From Edaphobacter lichenicola (lineage in GTDB: Bacteria; Acidobacteriota; Terriglobia; Terriglobales; Acidobacteriaceae), in contig NZ_JACHDY010000003.1 in the NCBI RefSeq assembly GCF_014201315.1, positions 434,001-498,000 on the forward strand: 64,000 nucleotides of DNA. The letters are read 5' to 3'. How positions within the stretch are numbered: the first letter of the stretch is position 1; each line of letters begins with the position of its first letter. Shown piece by piece: positions 52,159 through 62,110 of the stretch. Below the pieces are notes generated by a model. That model had not been told where the DNA came from. It did no database searches and was given only the letters and a program-made list of their open reading frames with translations. A program made the position numbers and the translations under genes.

Positions 52159-54030
52159 TTATTCATCCTCCGCCGTTTCCAGAAGCGGATCATTCGCCGG
52201 CCGCCGCACCATCTCGTGAAGCGCCGCCCCGGGAGCGATCATCGGATAAACCCCATCCTCTTTCTCAACCTGGAAGTTGATCAGAAACGCTTTGCCGCTG
52301 GTGCGCGCTTTCGTAACGGTCGGAGTCACATGCTTTCGTTCGCTAACATGCGCCCCATCAATACCATGCGCGCCAGCCAGCTTCACAAAGTCAGGCGACA
52401 GGATCGGGGAAGCCGCATAGTTCTTCTCATAAAACGCCTCCTGCCACTGCCGAACCATGCCCAGAAACCCGTTGTTGATCACCGCAATATTGATCGCCAA
52501 ACCCTCTTGAACAATGGTCGAAAGCTCAGCAGCAGTCATCTGAAAACCGCCGTCGCCCGCGATCACCCAGACATCTTTCTCAGGACAAGCGACCTTCGCC
52601 CCAATCGCCGCCGGAAGCGCAAACCCCATGGTGCCAAGGCCTCCGCTGGTGATCAGCGAGCGAGGCGCATCGTGCTTGTAATACTGCGCCTCCCACATCT
52701 GGTGCTGCCCGACATCTGTAACGATGATGGTTCGATCGGCGCGGCCCGCGGCGTGTGCTTCACGCCAGATGTCGTTGATGACATGGGCTGCATAAAGATG
52801 GCCATTGTCGGGCAGATTGATGATGTCGCGAACGGCAGCGTCGCCCTTCATGGCGTTGATCTCGCAGAGCCAGTCGGTGGTTGCACATGGCACGTTTCCT
52901 GCCGCTCCGCCGCCTTGACGGGAGCCGCCCGGACTGCCGGACGCGGGAAGCTTGCCAGTAACTCCATCGCCGAATCGGATCGTGCCCTTGTCGCGATCGA
53001 GTGTGTAGCCAGTGGAGTCGAGAAGCGGGAGCAGGAGTTCGAGAACCTCTTTGAGATCGCCGATGAGGGCTACGTCCGCGCGGACGTTCTTGTTGATCTC
53101 GGAGGGGTCAATCTCGATGTGAATCTTCTTCGCGTTTGGCGCGTAGTGTGCGAGGTTGCCGGTGACGCGGTCATCGAAGCGCATACCGAAGGCGAGCAAC
53201 AGATCGGCTTGCTGGATCGCGTTATTGACCCACGATTCGCCGTGCATTCCCATCATCCCGAGCGAGAGCGGATGATACGTGGGGAAGGCTCCAAGCCCAA
53301 GCAGCGTGCTGGCAACGGGGATCTGCTGGCGTTCAGCGAAGGCGAGAACCTGCGCTTCCGCGCCCGAGTGCGTGATGCCGTGGCCGGCGAGGATGACAGG
53401 CCGCTTGGCATGCTGAATCAGCTCGATCGCCTGTTGGATGGAGGAGGACTCGGCGCGCAGCATCGGGTGAGGGCGGTAGGACGCGGGTGCAGCAGACTCA
53501 AAGTTGAAGGTGGCGGTGTTCTGCTGTGCATCCTTGGTGATGTCGACGAGCACAGGACCAGGGCGGCCGCTGGTCGCAACCTGAAAGGCTTCACGCAAGG
53601 TCGGCGCGATTTCTTCAGAGCGCGTGACGAGGTAGTTGTGCTTCGTGATCGGCAGAGTGATGCCGGTGATGTCGACTTCCTGAAAGGCGTCGGAGCCAAG
53701 GACTTTGCTGCCTACCTGTCCGGTGATGCAGACGATGGGGATGGAGTCGAGCATGGCGGTTGCGATGCCGGTGACGAGATTCGTCGCGCCGGGGCCGCTG
53801 GTGGCAATACACACACCGACCTTCCCCGAAGCACGAGCGTAGCCGTCAGCCATGTGCGATGCGCCCTGCTCGTGTCGCACGAGGATGTGGTGAATCGGGA
53901 ACTTGCGCAGCGCGTCATAGGCAGGGAGGATGGCTCCGCCGGGGTAGCCGAAGACCTTGTCCACGCCTTCGCCAACGAGCGTGGCCCAGATGATTTCGGC
54001 TCCGGTGAGTTGGGGGTGTTGATTTTTCAT
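52159..54030 (-). CDS. ilvB: Acetolactate synthase large (catalytic) subunit
   Basis: Thiamine-diphosphate enzyme that makes acetolactate and acetohydroxybutyrate. The 623-residue protein has the N-terminal FGYPGGAILPAYDAL, the catalytic Glu in VRHEQGASHMADGYARASGK, SGPGATNLVTGIATAMLDSI, FAD-region LLAFGMRFDDRVTGNL, and the ThDP-binding GDGGFQMTAAELSTIVQEGL then INNGFLGMVRQWQ. An insert of about 60 residues rich in Gly/Ser lies near 355-385. ATG 54030 has GGAGG 6 bases upstream and is better than the ATG at 54042. Confidence 0.97.
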   Translation of the reverse strand: MKNQHPQLTGAEIIWATLVGEGVDKVFGYPGGAILPAYDALRKFPIHHILVRHEQGASHMADGYARASGKVGVCIATSGPGATNLVTGIATAMLDSIPIVCITGQVGSKVLGSDAFQEVDITGITLPITKHNYLVTRSEEIAPTLREAFQVATSGRPGPVLVDITKDAQQNTATFNFESAAPASYRPHPMLRAESSSIQQAIELIQHAKRPVILAGHGITHSGAEAQVLAFAERQQIPVASTLLGLGAFPTYHPLSLGMMGMHGESWVNNAIQQADLLLAFGMRFDDRVTGNLAHYAPNAKKIHIEIDPSEINKNVRADVALIGDLKEVLELLLPLLDSTGYTLDRDKGTIRFGDGVTGKLPASGSPGGSRQGGGAAGNVPCATTDWLCEINAMKGDAAVRDIINLPDNGHLYAAHVINDIWREAHAAGRADRTIIVTDVGQHQMWEAQYYKHDAPRSLITSGGLGTMGFALPAAIGAKVACPEKDVWVIAGDGGFQMTAAELSTIVQEGLAINIAVINNGFLGMVRQWQEAFYEKNYAASPILSPDFVKLAGAHGIDGAHVSERKHVTPTVTKARTSGKAFLINFQVEKEDGVYPMIAPGAALHEMVRRPANDPLLETAEDE

Positions 54031-54056
54031 GATCGCCTCCATCGTTTCTATAACGG

Positions 54057-54524
54057 TCAGTCGTGGATTTTTGTGTACTGCAAGCCCGTGTCATCGTTCA
54101 AAACGCCGAAAGTTGTTCCGAACTTTCGTTTGTAGAAGTTCACGGTGTAGCTTTTGTATGTGTCTCTGGGTTGATCTTCTTGAACATTGATGTAAGGAGA
54201 TAACGTGACAGCAATAGCGTGTCCACCATCGGCGTTTTGTTCAGACCAGCGTCCTTGCAGGGTCTTCGGAGTTGTTCCGGTCTCTGAAACGCTCTGCTCA
54301 AAACTGCCATCGCGGTTTATAACCAATGACGCGGTTCCCCAAGTTGGTTTTGCTGAATAGCTGCCATTGAGTTCACCTAGTGAGGGCAATCTAGTAAAGA
54401 CGAGATAATAACCAGCAGCAACGGCGTTTGACGCCGCGAATGGCAAGATCGCGAGGAATGGCAGAACCGCCAGCAAGATTACTGCGACTGCGCCATAAAG
54501 AACGTATTTGCCCTTGCGTGTCAT
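54057..54524 (-). CDS. Single-pass membrane protein between ilvD and ilvB
   Basis: A 155-residue protein. N-terminal hydrophobic segment YVLYGAVAVILLAVLPFLAI (7-26), followed by a beta-rich exported domain (GSYSAKPTWGTASLVINRDG, SFEQSVSETGTTPKTLQGRW) whose pattern G-x-W-x-x-x resembles lipocalin-like or DUF-type barrels that measure small ligands. It starts 7 bases after the ilvD stop and ends 26 bases before ilvB. No motif tells its role. Confidence 0.7.
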   Translation of the reverse strand: MTRKGKYVLYGAVAVILLAVLPFLAILPFAASNAVAAGYYLVFTRLPSLGELNGSYSAKPTWGTASLVINRDGSFEQSVSETGTTPKTLQGRWSEQNADGGHAIAVTLSPYINVQEDQPRDTYKSYTVNFYKRKFGTTFGVLNDDTGLQYTKIHD

Positions 54525-54531
54525 GGTTTGA

Positions 54532-56238
54532 CTAAGTGGTCACTGCTCCTTCACTGGCGCTGCTTACGGTGTTGACGTACTTAGCGAAGACGCCGCGTTT
54601 GAAGCGGGGTTCGGGGGCCTTCCATGTGGTGAGGCGTTTGGCGATCTCGGCTTCAGGGACGTTGAGGGTTAGTTTGCGGTTGGGGATGTCGAAGGTGATG
54701 GTGTCGCCTTCGTGGACGGCGGCGATGGGGCCTCCAAGCTGGGCTTCGGGTGCTACGTGGCCGACCATGAGGCCGCGTGTGGCTCCGGAGAAGCGCCCGT
54801 CGGTGAGAAGAGCTACTGTTTCGCTGAGCTCCGGGATGCCCTTGATGGCGGCGGTGACGGCGAGCATCTCGCGCATGCCTGGGCCTCCGCGTGGGCCTTC
54901 GTAACGGATGACGCAGACGTCGTTGGGGTTGATCTTGCCGGCTTCAACCGCGGCGTGGCACTCGTCTTCGGACTCAAACACGCGCGCGACGCCTTGATGA
55001 AAGAGGCGCTCGTGGCCAGCGACTTTGACGACGCAGCCCTCGGGCGCGAGGTTGCCCTTGAGGATGACGAGGCCGCCGGTGGCTTTGAGTGGGTGGTCTG
55101 TGGGATAGATGACGGCCTGGTTCGGTGTTTCGACTGCTGCTGCGGCCTCTTCGGCTAGAGTCTTGCCGGTGACGGTGATCTGGCTGCCGTCGATGAGGCC
55201 TGCGTCGAGGAGGCGCTTGGCGAGGAGACGGCTGCCGCCTGCATTTTGATAGTCCGTGGCAGCGTACTTGCCGCCGGGGGAGAGGTCGCAGATGTGCGGT
55301 GTGCGGTCGCTGATGGCGTTGAAGTCGTCGATGGTGAAGGGGATGTTGAACTCGCGTGCGATGGCGAGCAGATGGAGGACCGCATTCGTCGAGCCACCAG
55401 ACGCGCACGCGGAGACGTAGGCGTTCTCGATGGCTTTGCGCGTGACAATCTTCGACGGGCGGAGGTCGTTCTTTGCGAGCTCCATGACGAGGCGTCCGGC
55501 TTCGCGGCTGGCTGCGGCTTTATCGGGCGACATGGCGGGGACGCCGGTGATCTGGATGGGAGAGATGCCGAGGAACTCGCCGGCCATGGCCATGGTGTTG
55601 GCGGTGAACTGTCCGCCGCAGGCTCCGGGGCCGGGACAGGCGGCGGCTTCGAGGGCTTCGAGTTCGTCGTCGGTGATCTTGCCGGCGGCGTGTGAGCCCA
55701 TGCCTTCGAAGACCTGCAGGATTGTGATCTCTTTGATGGTGCCGTCGGGTTGGGGGAGCTTGCCGGGGGCGATGGAGCCGCCGTAGAGCATGAGGCCGGG
55801 GATGTCGAGGCGGGCTAGGGCCATGATGGCGGCGGGCATGTTCTTGTCGCAGCCGGCGATGCAGACGAGGCCGTCGAAGGAGTTGGCGCGGGTGACGAGT
55901 TCGATGGAGTCGGCGATGACCTCGCGGGAGACGAGCGAGGCCTTCATGCCCTGGGTGCCCATGGTGATGCCGTCGTGGACGGTGATGGTGTTGAACTCCA
56001 TGGGAGTGCCGCCGGCGTCGCGAATGCCTTGCTTGACGGCTGCGGCGACGTCGCGGAGATGGAAGTTGCAGGGGCCGACCTCCGTCCAGGTGTTGGCGAT
56101 GCCGATGATGGGCTTGTGCAGATCTTCTTTGCTGAAGCCTACGCTGCGCAGGTAAGAGCGTGCGGCGGCGCGGGATGGGCCTTCTGTGAGGACTTTCGAA
56201 TATCTCTTTGCCGGATTGAGTTCGTTGCTCAAAGTCAT
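54532..56238 (-). CDS. ilvD: Dihydroxy-acid dehydratase
   Basis: Iron-sulfur enzyme that forms 2-oxo acids from dihydroxy acids in valine and isoleucine synthesis. The 568-residue protein has cluster cysteines in LVCIAGCDKNMPAAIMALAR and EAAACPGPGACGGQFTANTM, and the C-terminal LLTDGRFSGATRGLMVGHVA. The second motif with three Cys agrees with a [2Fe-2S] or [4Fe-4S] member; I cannot decide. Next genes: a membrane protein then ilvB downstream, leuD 45 bases upstream. Confidence 0.96.
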   Translation of the reverse strand: MTLSNELNPAKRYSKVLTEGPSRAAARSYLRSVGFSKEDLHKPIIGIANTWTEVGPCNFHLRDVAAAVKQGIRDAGGTPMEFNTITVHDGITMGTQGMKASLVSREVIADSIELVTRANSFDGLVCIAGCDKNMPAAIMALARLDIPGLMLYGGSIAPGKLPQPDGTIKEITILQVFEGMGSHAAGKITDDELEALEAAACPGPGACGGQFTANTMAMAGEFLGISPIQITGVPAMSPDKAAASREAGRLVMELAKNDLRPSKIVTRKAIENAYVSACASGGSTNAVLHLLAIAREFNIPFTIDDFNAISDRTPHICDLSPGGKYAATDYQNAGGSRLLAKRLLDAGLIDGSQITVTGKTLAEEAAAAVETPNQAVIYPTDHPLKATGGLVILKGNLAPEGCVVKVAGHERLFHQGVARVFESEDECHAAVEAGKINPNDVCVIRYEGPRGGPGMREMLAVTAAIKGIPELSETVALLTDGRFSGATRGLMVGHVAPEAQLGGPIAAVHEGDTITFDIPNRKLTLNVPEAEIAKRLTTWKAPEPRFKRGVFAKYVNTVSSASEGAVTT

Positions 56239-56283
56239 AGCCTTTCAGGAAAGCGAGTCAGCGGGTTAGCGAGTCAGCGCGAA

Positions 56284-56919
56284 TCAAGCAGTGGCAGGTC
56301 GGGGTTTCAGCCAGAACTCGGCATCATGTTTGTTTTCGAAGGTGTCGAGTTCAGATTCGTGGCGCAAGGTGAGGCCGATGTCGTCGAGGCCGTTCAGCAG
56401 GCAGTATTTGCGGAAGGGGTCGATATCGAAGTGTGCGCTGAAGCCTTCGTCGTCGGTAATGGTCTGGGCTTCGAGGTTGATGGTGATCTTATGCGCGGGA
56501 TTTTTTTCTGAACGGTGCATCAGGGTTTCCACGTCGGACTCGGGGAGGCGGACGAGGACCATGCCGTTCTTTCCTGCGTTGGAGAAGAAGATATCGGCGA
56601 AGCTGGGAGCGATGACGGCGAGGAAGCCGAAGTCGGTGAGGGCCCAGGCGGCGTGCTCGCGGGAGCTGCCGCAGCCGAAGTTTTTCCCGGCGATGAGGAT
56701 CTTCGCGCCCTTGTGATTATTTTTGTTGAGGACGAAGGTCTGGTCGGGCTGGCCAGAGTTGGGGCCGTCCTGAATGCGGCGCCAGTCGTAGAAGAGGAAG
56801 TCGCCGTAGCCGGTGCGTTCGATGCGCTTGAGGAACTGCTTGGGAATGATCTGGTCGGTGTCGACGTTGGGGCGGTCGAGAGGGACGGCGTGGCTGGTGA
56901 GAACGTTGATGGGATGCAT
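56284..56919 (-). CDS. leuD: 3-isopropylmalate dehydratase small subunit
   Basis: With LeuC isomerises 2- to 3-isopropylmalate in leucine synthesis. The 211-residue protein shows VPLDRPNVDTDQIIPKQFLK at the N-terminus and LIAGKNFGCGSSREHAAWAL, the substrate-binding segment. The start ATG 56919 overlaps by one base the stop of a small membrane-protein gene (TAATG), itself overlapping leuC; the three are translationally chained. The ORF open further upstream is out of frame with leuC. Confidence 0.95.
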   Translation of the reverse strand: MHPINVLTSHAVPLDRPNVDTDQIIPKQFLKRIERTGYGDFLFYDWRRIQDGPNSGQPDQTFVLNKNNHKGAKILIAGKNFGCGSSREHAAWALTDFGFLAVIAPSFADIFFSNAGKNGMVLVRLPESDVETLMHRSEKNPAHKITINLEAQTITDDEGFSAHFDIDPFRKYCLLNGLDDIGLTLRHESELDTFENKHDAEFWLKPRPATA

Positions 56920-57286
56920 TAGTTTGGTTCTCCGGCGGCCCGTTGCGTTTTCAGCAGACGGGCGAGGGTGATGAAGGTGAGTAAAGCGAGAACAAATGGG
57001 CCATAGGTCTTCGAGGCGTCGTGCGCATAGATACCGACGAAGCCGTCGAAGAGCTGGATGAGGCCCATAACGAATGCGAGAGCTGCGAGAGCGGGCGTCG
57101 ACCGCAGATTGATGGCAGCAAGAATGGCAAACGGCACGGCTACGCTGCGCGAGGCAGCGTAGAGTGCAGTAGTCTCCCACGGATTGTGAGCGAAGACCGC
57201 TGCCAAAGAAAAGCCAGCGCTGACAAGGGCACTAACACCGGTGATTGTGGCGCACCACCAGAATGCACGGCTTTGATTCTGGGAGA

Positions 57287-57290
<4 letters not shown>
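56919..57290 (-). CDS. Four-helix membrane protein between leuC and leuD
   Basis: A 123-residue protein with four hydrophobic segments: [54 protein letters not shown] and [18 protein letters not shown]. It starts in the ATGA shared with the leuC stop and ends in the TAATG shared with the leuD start. Such tight placement between two subunits of one enzyme is unusual. Function unknown; layout resembles DUF4267-type small membrane proteins. Confidence 0.72.
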
Positions 57291-58740
<1,450 letters not shown>

Positions 58741-58744
<4 letters not shown>

Positions 58745-59469
58745 GGTTGTGCTTTCTGGTCATCCTGGGACTTGATGAAATCCTGGGGCTTGGTGAATGT
58801 GTTGGCTCCGATGGCTGCCGGCTGAATCTGATGAGGCGTGCCGTCGGGGTCGACGAGAATGGCGCGAGTGATCTGTTGAATGACGGTGCTGCCGGAGGGC
58901 GGTTGGGCGGTCCAGCGCGCGACGCTGTGAGTGAGCGCCGGGGGGATGTGGTCTGGGTCGATGGGATGGTTGGCGAAGACCCAGAGAGTGTACTCGGCGC
59001 CGGGTTCGCTTGGGGTTCTGCTGTCCTTGATCCAGTCGATGGCGGCGAAGGCAATGAGAGGATGGGGGAGGCCAAGGTCGACCCAGAGGAGGCCGCGCGC
59101 CGGGTTGAAGCGGAAGACACAGCCGGTGATCGAGAGATAACGGTTGTCGTCGGCGAGAACTTTGTCGGGGACTGATAGGAAGTCGAGTGCGGTCTCGTCG
59201 AGTGGTTTGTAGCCGGTCTTGGGACTGCCCCAGAAGGTTTGTGGAGCAGTGAGATATTGGGCCAGGAATGGCCGAAAGCGGGTATCGAGGACCAGTTGGG
59301 TCTCACGGCCGTCGGCTGGTGGGGGGCCGTATTGCCATAGCCATTCGACGTTTTCTTTTGGCTGCTTCTTGTCTCGCTTGATTTGTGGGGAAGAGATCTG
59401 CGCGTGCGCGGCCGGAGCTGCGAAGAGCAGCAGAGTGGCGGCGAGTTGGATGGCATGGCGCATCTTCAT
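58741..59469 (-). CDS. Exported protein of unknown function upstream of leuC
   Basis: A 242-residue protein with a signal peptide ([20 protein letters not shown], cleavage about residue 22). The mature domain begins [20 protein letters not shown] and has Trp/Tyr-rich strands ([40 protein letters not shown]); [18 protein letters not shown] has one Cys. No enzyme motif is seen. The start is ATG 59469 or 59463; neither has a clear ribosome site, which fits reinitiation after the small gene ending 5 bases upstream. Its stop overlaps leuC. Function unknown. Confidence 0.72.
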
Positions 59470-59474
59470 TTTGC

Positions 59475-59657
59475 TTAGCGACTGCGTCTGGGTTGATTGA
59501 ACTGCCTTTGACTGAGCCACAGCAGACCGTTGACCAGAGGAAACATGATGATCGCCGTGATGAGGAGCGCCATCGGTGGTGCTCCCCGCAGCCAGCGATA
59601 GACCAACGCTACGGTGATTGCGAGGTTTGCCAGGGCCGTCTTGAATCTCAAACTCAT
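59475..59657 (-). CDS. 60-residue two-helix membrane protein after leuB
   Basis: MSLRFKTALANLAITVALVY, then RWLRGAPPMALLITAIIMFP and LVNGLLWLSQRQF: two hydrophobic helices with a basic tail. It starts 5 bases after the leuB stop (TAAAGGACATG, weak ribosome site overlapping the stop) and ends 5 bases before the next start, so it is surely part of the operon. Too small for an enzyme; function unknown. Confidence 0.68.
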   Translation of the reverse strand: MSLRFKTALANLAITVALVYRWLRGAPPMALLITAIIMFPLVNGLLWLSQRQFNQPRRSR

Positions 59658-59662
59658 GTCCT

Positions 59663-60772
59663 TTAGACGGCGTGCATGGCCTGCCGGCGGTCGATGGACT
59701 CGGCCAGGGCCTGGTGTACGAGCTTGCCCATCTCCTGCGTGCTGACTGGAGTTTGGCCGGGTTGCTGCCCGCGGGCGATGTCGGCGGTGCGGTAGCCGGC
59801 GTTGAGAACCTTGTTGACCGCTGCTTCGACGGCCTTGGCATCCTGCTCGAGATTGGCGGAGTGGCGGAGGACCATCGCGGCGGTAAGGATAGCGCCGAGT
59901 GGATTGGCTTTGCCGGTGCCGGCGATGTCGGGCGCGCTGCCGTGAACGGGCTCGTAGAGATTGACCGCGCCGCCGATGGTTGCCGACGGCAGCATGCCGA
60001 GGGAGCCGGTGATGACGCCAGCTTCGTCGGAGAGGATGTCGCCGAAGAGATTTTCGGTGAGTACGACGTCGAAGTTTCGGGGGATGTTCATGATGTGCAT
60101 CGCCATCGAGTCGACGAGCTGGTGCTCCAGCGTCACGGCGGGATAGTCCTTTGCGACTTCGGTGACGGTGGCTCGCCAAAGCTGTGATACCTCGAGGACG
60201 TTGGCCTTGTCGACGGAGGTGACCTTCTGGCGGCGGTTGCTGGCGAGTTCGAAGGCTACGCGGGCTACACGTACGACCTCGTCGCGGGTGTAGCGCATGG
60301 TGTTGATGGCCTCGTTGCTCTCGCGGTCCCACCAGCGTGGGGCGCCGAAGTAGAGTCCGCCGAGGAGTTCGCGCACGAAGAGGATGTCGACGTCTTTGGT
60401 GACTTCGGGCCGCAGCGGGGAGCTTTCGCTGAGCGCGGTGTAGGCGATGGATGGACGCAGATTTGCGAAGCCTCCGAGAGCCTGTCGGATCTGTAGAAGA
60501 CCAGCTTCGGGACGCTTGTCGGGAGGGAGCGCGTTGAACTTGTTGTCGCCAACGGCGCCGAGGAGGACGGCATCGCACTCCAGGGCAGCGTCGAGCGTGG
60601 CCGTGGGCAGGGGAGAACCGGTCTCAGTGATGGCGGTGCCGCCTATGAGACCTTCGACGAAGGTGAACTCATGTCCGCCCAGTTCAGCTACAGCGCGAAG
60701 AATATTTGTGGCTTGATGGGTTACTTCGGGGCCGATGCCGTCGCCGGCGAGAACTGCAATTTTGAGTCGCAT
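59663..60772 (-). CDS. leuB: 3-isopropylmalate dehydrogenase
   Basis: Oxidatively decarboxylates 3-isopropylmalate. The 369-residue protein has the N-terminal AVLAGDGIGPEVTHQATNIL, the substrate Arg region LQIRQALGGFANLRPSIAYT, FVRELLGGLYFGAPRWW, and NLFGDILSDEAGVITGSLGM with the metal Asp residues, then EPVHGSAPDIAGTGKANPLG. Normal length. It starts 24 bases after the leuA stop. Confidence 0.97.
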   Translation of the reverse strand: MRLKIAVLAGDGIGPEVTHQATNILRAVAELGGHEFTFVEGLIGGTAITETGSPLPTATLDAALECDAVLLGAVGDNKFNALPPDKRPEAGLLQIRQALGGFANLRPSIAYTALSESSPLRPEVTKDVDILFVRELLGGLYFGAPRWWDRESNEAINTMRYTRDEVVRVARVAFELASNRRQKVTSVDKANVLEVSQLWRATVTEVAKDYPAVTLEHQLVDSMAMHIMNIPRNFDVVLTENLFGDILSDEAGVITGSLGMLPSATIGGAVNLYEPVHGSAPDIAGTGKANPLGAILTAAMVLRHSANLEQDAKAVEAAVNKVLNAGYRTADIARGQQPGQTPVSTQEMGKLVHQALAESIDRRQAMHAV

Positions 60773-60796
60773 GACGCTCTTTCCTTTTGCGTAGAT

Positions 60797-61990
60797 CTAG
60801 TGCGTGGTAACGGAGGACTTGTCCGAATGCAGAAGACCGAGCAGATCCTGGTCGTAGATGGATTTTTTGCGGTCGGCGAGTTCGGTGAAGCGATGGTAGA
60901 CGTCGTCAAGCTGCGTGCGTGTGAGCGAGTGTCCGAGTTCGGTGAGGCGTTGCTCGAGGAGGCGGCGGCCGCTGTGTTTGCCGAGCACCATGTTGGTTGC
61001 GGGGACGCCGACGGACTCGGGCGTCATGATCTCGTAGGTGAGCGGGTTGGCCATCATGCCGTGCTGGTGAATGCCGGACTCGTGCGCGAAGGCGTTGGCG
61101 CCTACGACGGCCTTATTGGGCGAGCAGCCGAAGCTGATGAATTCGGCGAGCATCTGGCTGGTGGGATAGAGCTGATTGAGTTTGATGTTGTTGGTGTAGG
61201 GCAGCTTGTCGCGGCGAACCATGAGGGCTGCGGCGATCTCTTCGAGTGCGGCGTTGCCGGCGCGCTCGCCGACGCCGTTGATGGTGCACTCGGCCTGACG
61301 GGCTCCAGCCTGAATGCCCGCGAGGGTGTTGGCGACGGCCATGCCCAGGTCGTTGTGGCAGTGGGTGGAGAGAATGACGTTGTCTTTGCCATCAGGACCA
61401 ACGATGCCGGGGACCTTTGCGAAGAGCATTCGGAAGGTGGCGGCGTACTCGTCGGGCGTGGTGTAGCCGACGGTGTCGGGGATGTTGATGGTGGTGGCTC
61501 CGGCCTGAACGGCCACGGTCACGATCTCGACGAGAAAGTCCGGGTCGGTGCGCGTGGCATCCTCGGCGGAGAACTCGACGTCGTCGGCGAAAGTGCGGGC
61601 GAGACGGACGGACTCCGCCGCTTGATGGAGTGCCTCGGCGCGAGTGATCTTCAGCTTGGCTTCAAGGTGGAGGTCGGAGGAGGCGAGGAAGGTGTGGATG
61701 CGAGCCTTCTCGGCGGGCTCGATGGAACGGGCGGCGGCTTCGATGTCTTCGCGTTTGCAGCGGGCGAGGGAGGCGATGCGGGGGCCACGAACTTCGCGGG
61801 CGATCATGCGAATGGAGTCGGAGTCGCCCTGGCTGGCGATGGCGAAACCGGCCTCGAGGACGTCGACGCCGAGGTTTGCCAGCTGGTGGGCCATGCGCAA
61901 CTTTTCGTCGTGGTGCATGGTGCAGCCGGGGGACTGTTCGCCGTCGCGGAGGGTGGTGTCGAAGAAGACGATTTGATTATGCGAGGACAT
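60797..61990 (-). CDS. leuA: 2-isopropylmalate synthase lacking the regulatory domain
   Basis: First committed step of leucine synthesis: acetyl-CoA plus 2-oxoisovalerate. The barrel is complete: FFDTTLRDGEQSPGCTMHHD, metal His pair in LSTHCHNDLGMAVANTLAGI, and GERAGNAALEEIAAAL. The two linker subdomains end at IYDQDLLGLL, then TAG-type stop after 9 residues. At 397 residues it misses the roughly 110-residue C-terminal leucine-binding domain present in standard LeuA, and only 24 bases separate it from leuB. Homocitrate or citramalate synthase alternatives exist, but the leu context favours LeuA. ATG 61990 is preferred because ATG 62023 lies in the palindrome. Confidence 0.9.
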   Translation of the reverse strand: MSSHNQIVFFDTTLRDGEQSPGCTMHHDEKLRMAHQLANLGVDVLEAGFAIASQGDSDSIRMIAREVRGPRIASLARCKREDIEAAARSIEPAEKARIHTFLASSDLHLEAKLKITRAEALHQAAESVRLARTFADDVEFSAEDATRTDPDFLVEIVTVAVQAGATTINIPDTVGYTTPDEYAATFRMLFAKVPGIVGPDGKDNVILSTHCHNDLGMAVANTLAGIQAGARQAECTINGVGERAGNAALEEIAAALMVRRDKLPYTNNIKLNQLYPTSQMLAEFISFGCSPNKAVVGANAFAHESGIHQHGMMANPLTYEIMTPESVGVPATNMVLGKHSGRRLLEQRLTELGHSLTRTQLDDVYHRFTELADRKKSIYDQDLLGLLHSDKSSVTTH

Positions 61991-62018
61991 TGGATTTGGC
62001 ACTCTCGATCTGGACGTT

Positions 62019-62039
62019 ATCATAATGCATGCTTATGAT
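62019..62039. promoter_or_regulatory. Probable LysR operator between leuA and the LysR gene
   Basis: ATCATAA-TGCATGC-TTATGAT is a perfect palindrome with 7-base arms, and contains the LysR-type T-N11-A pattern (T, AATGCATGCTT, A). It lies in the divergent gap, 29 bases from the likely leuA start and 72 from the LysR start. Confidence 0.65.
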
Positions 62040-62110
62040 GGTTTGCAGGTTTATCAGAAATTCTAATTGAGACATTCAAGCGATAGATCTCGGCTGCACG
62101 GAGGTAAGGA

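Noticed and set aside
56284..57180. A 298-residue version of LeuD.
   Set aside because: The first 87 residues are the antisense-like shadow of the small membrane-protein gene; family length and the one-base overlap fit the start at 56919.
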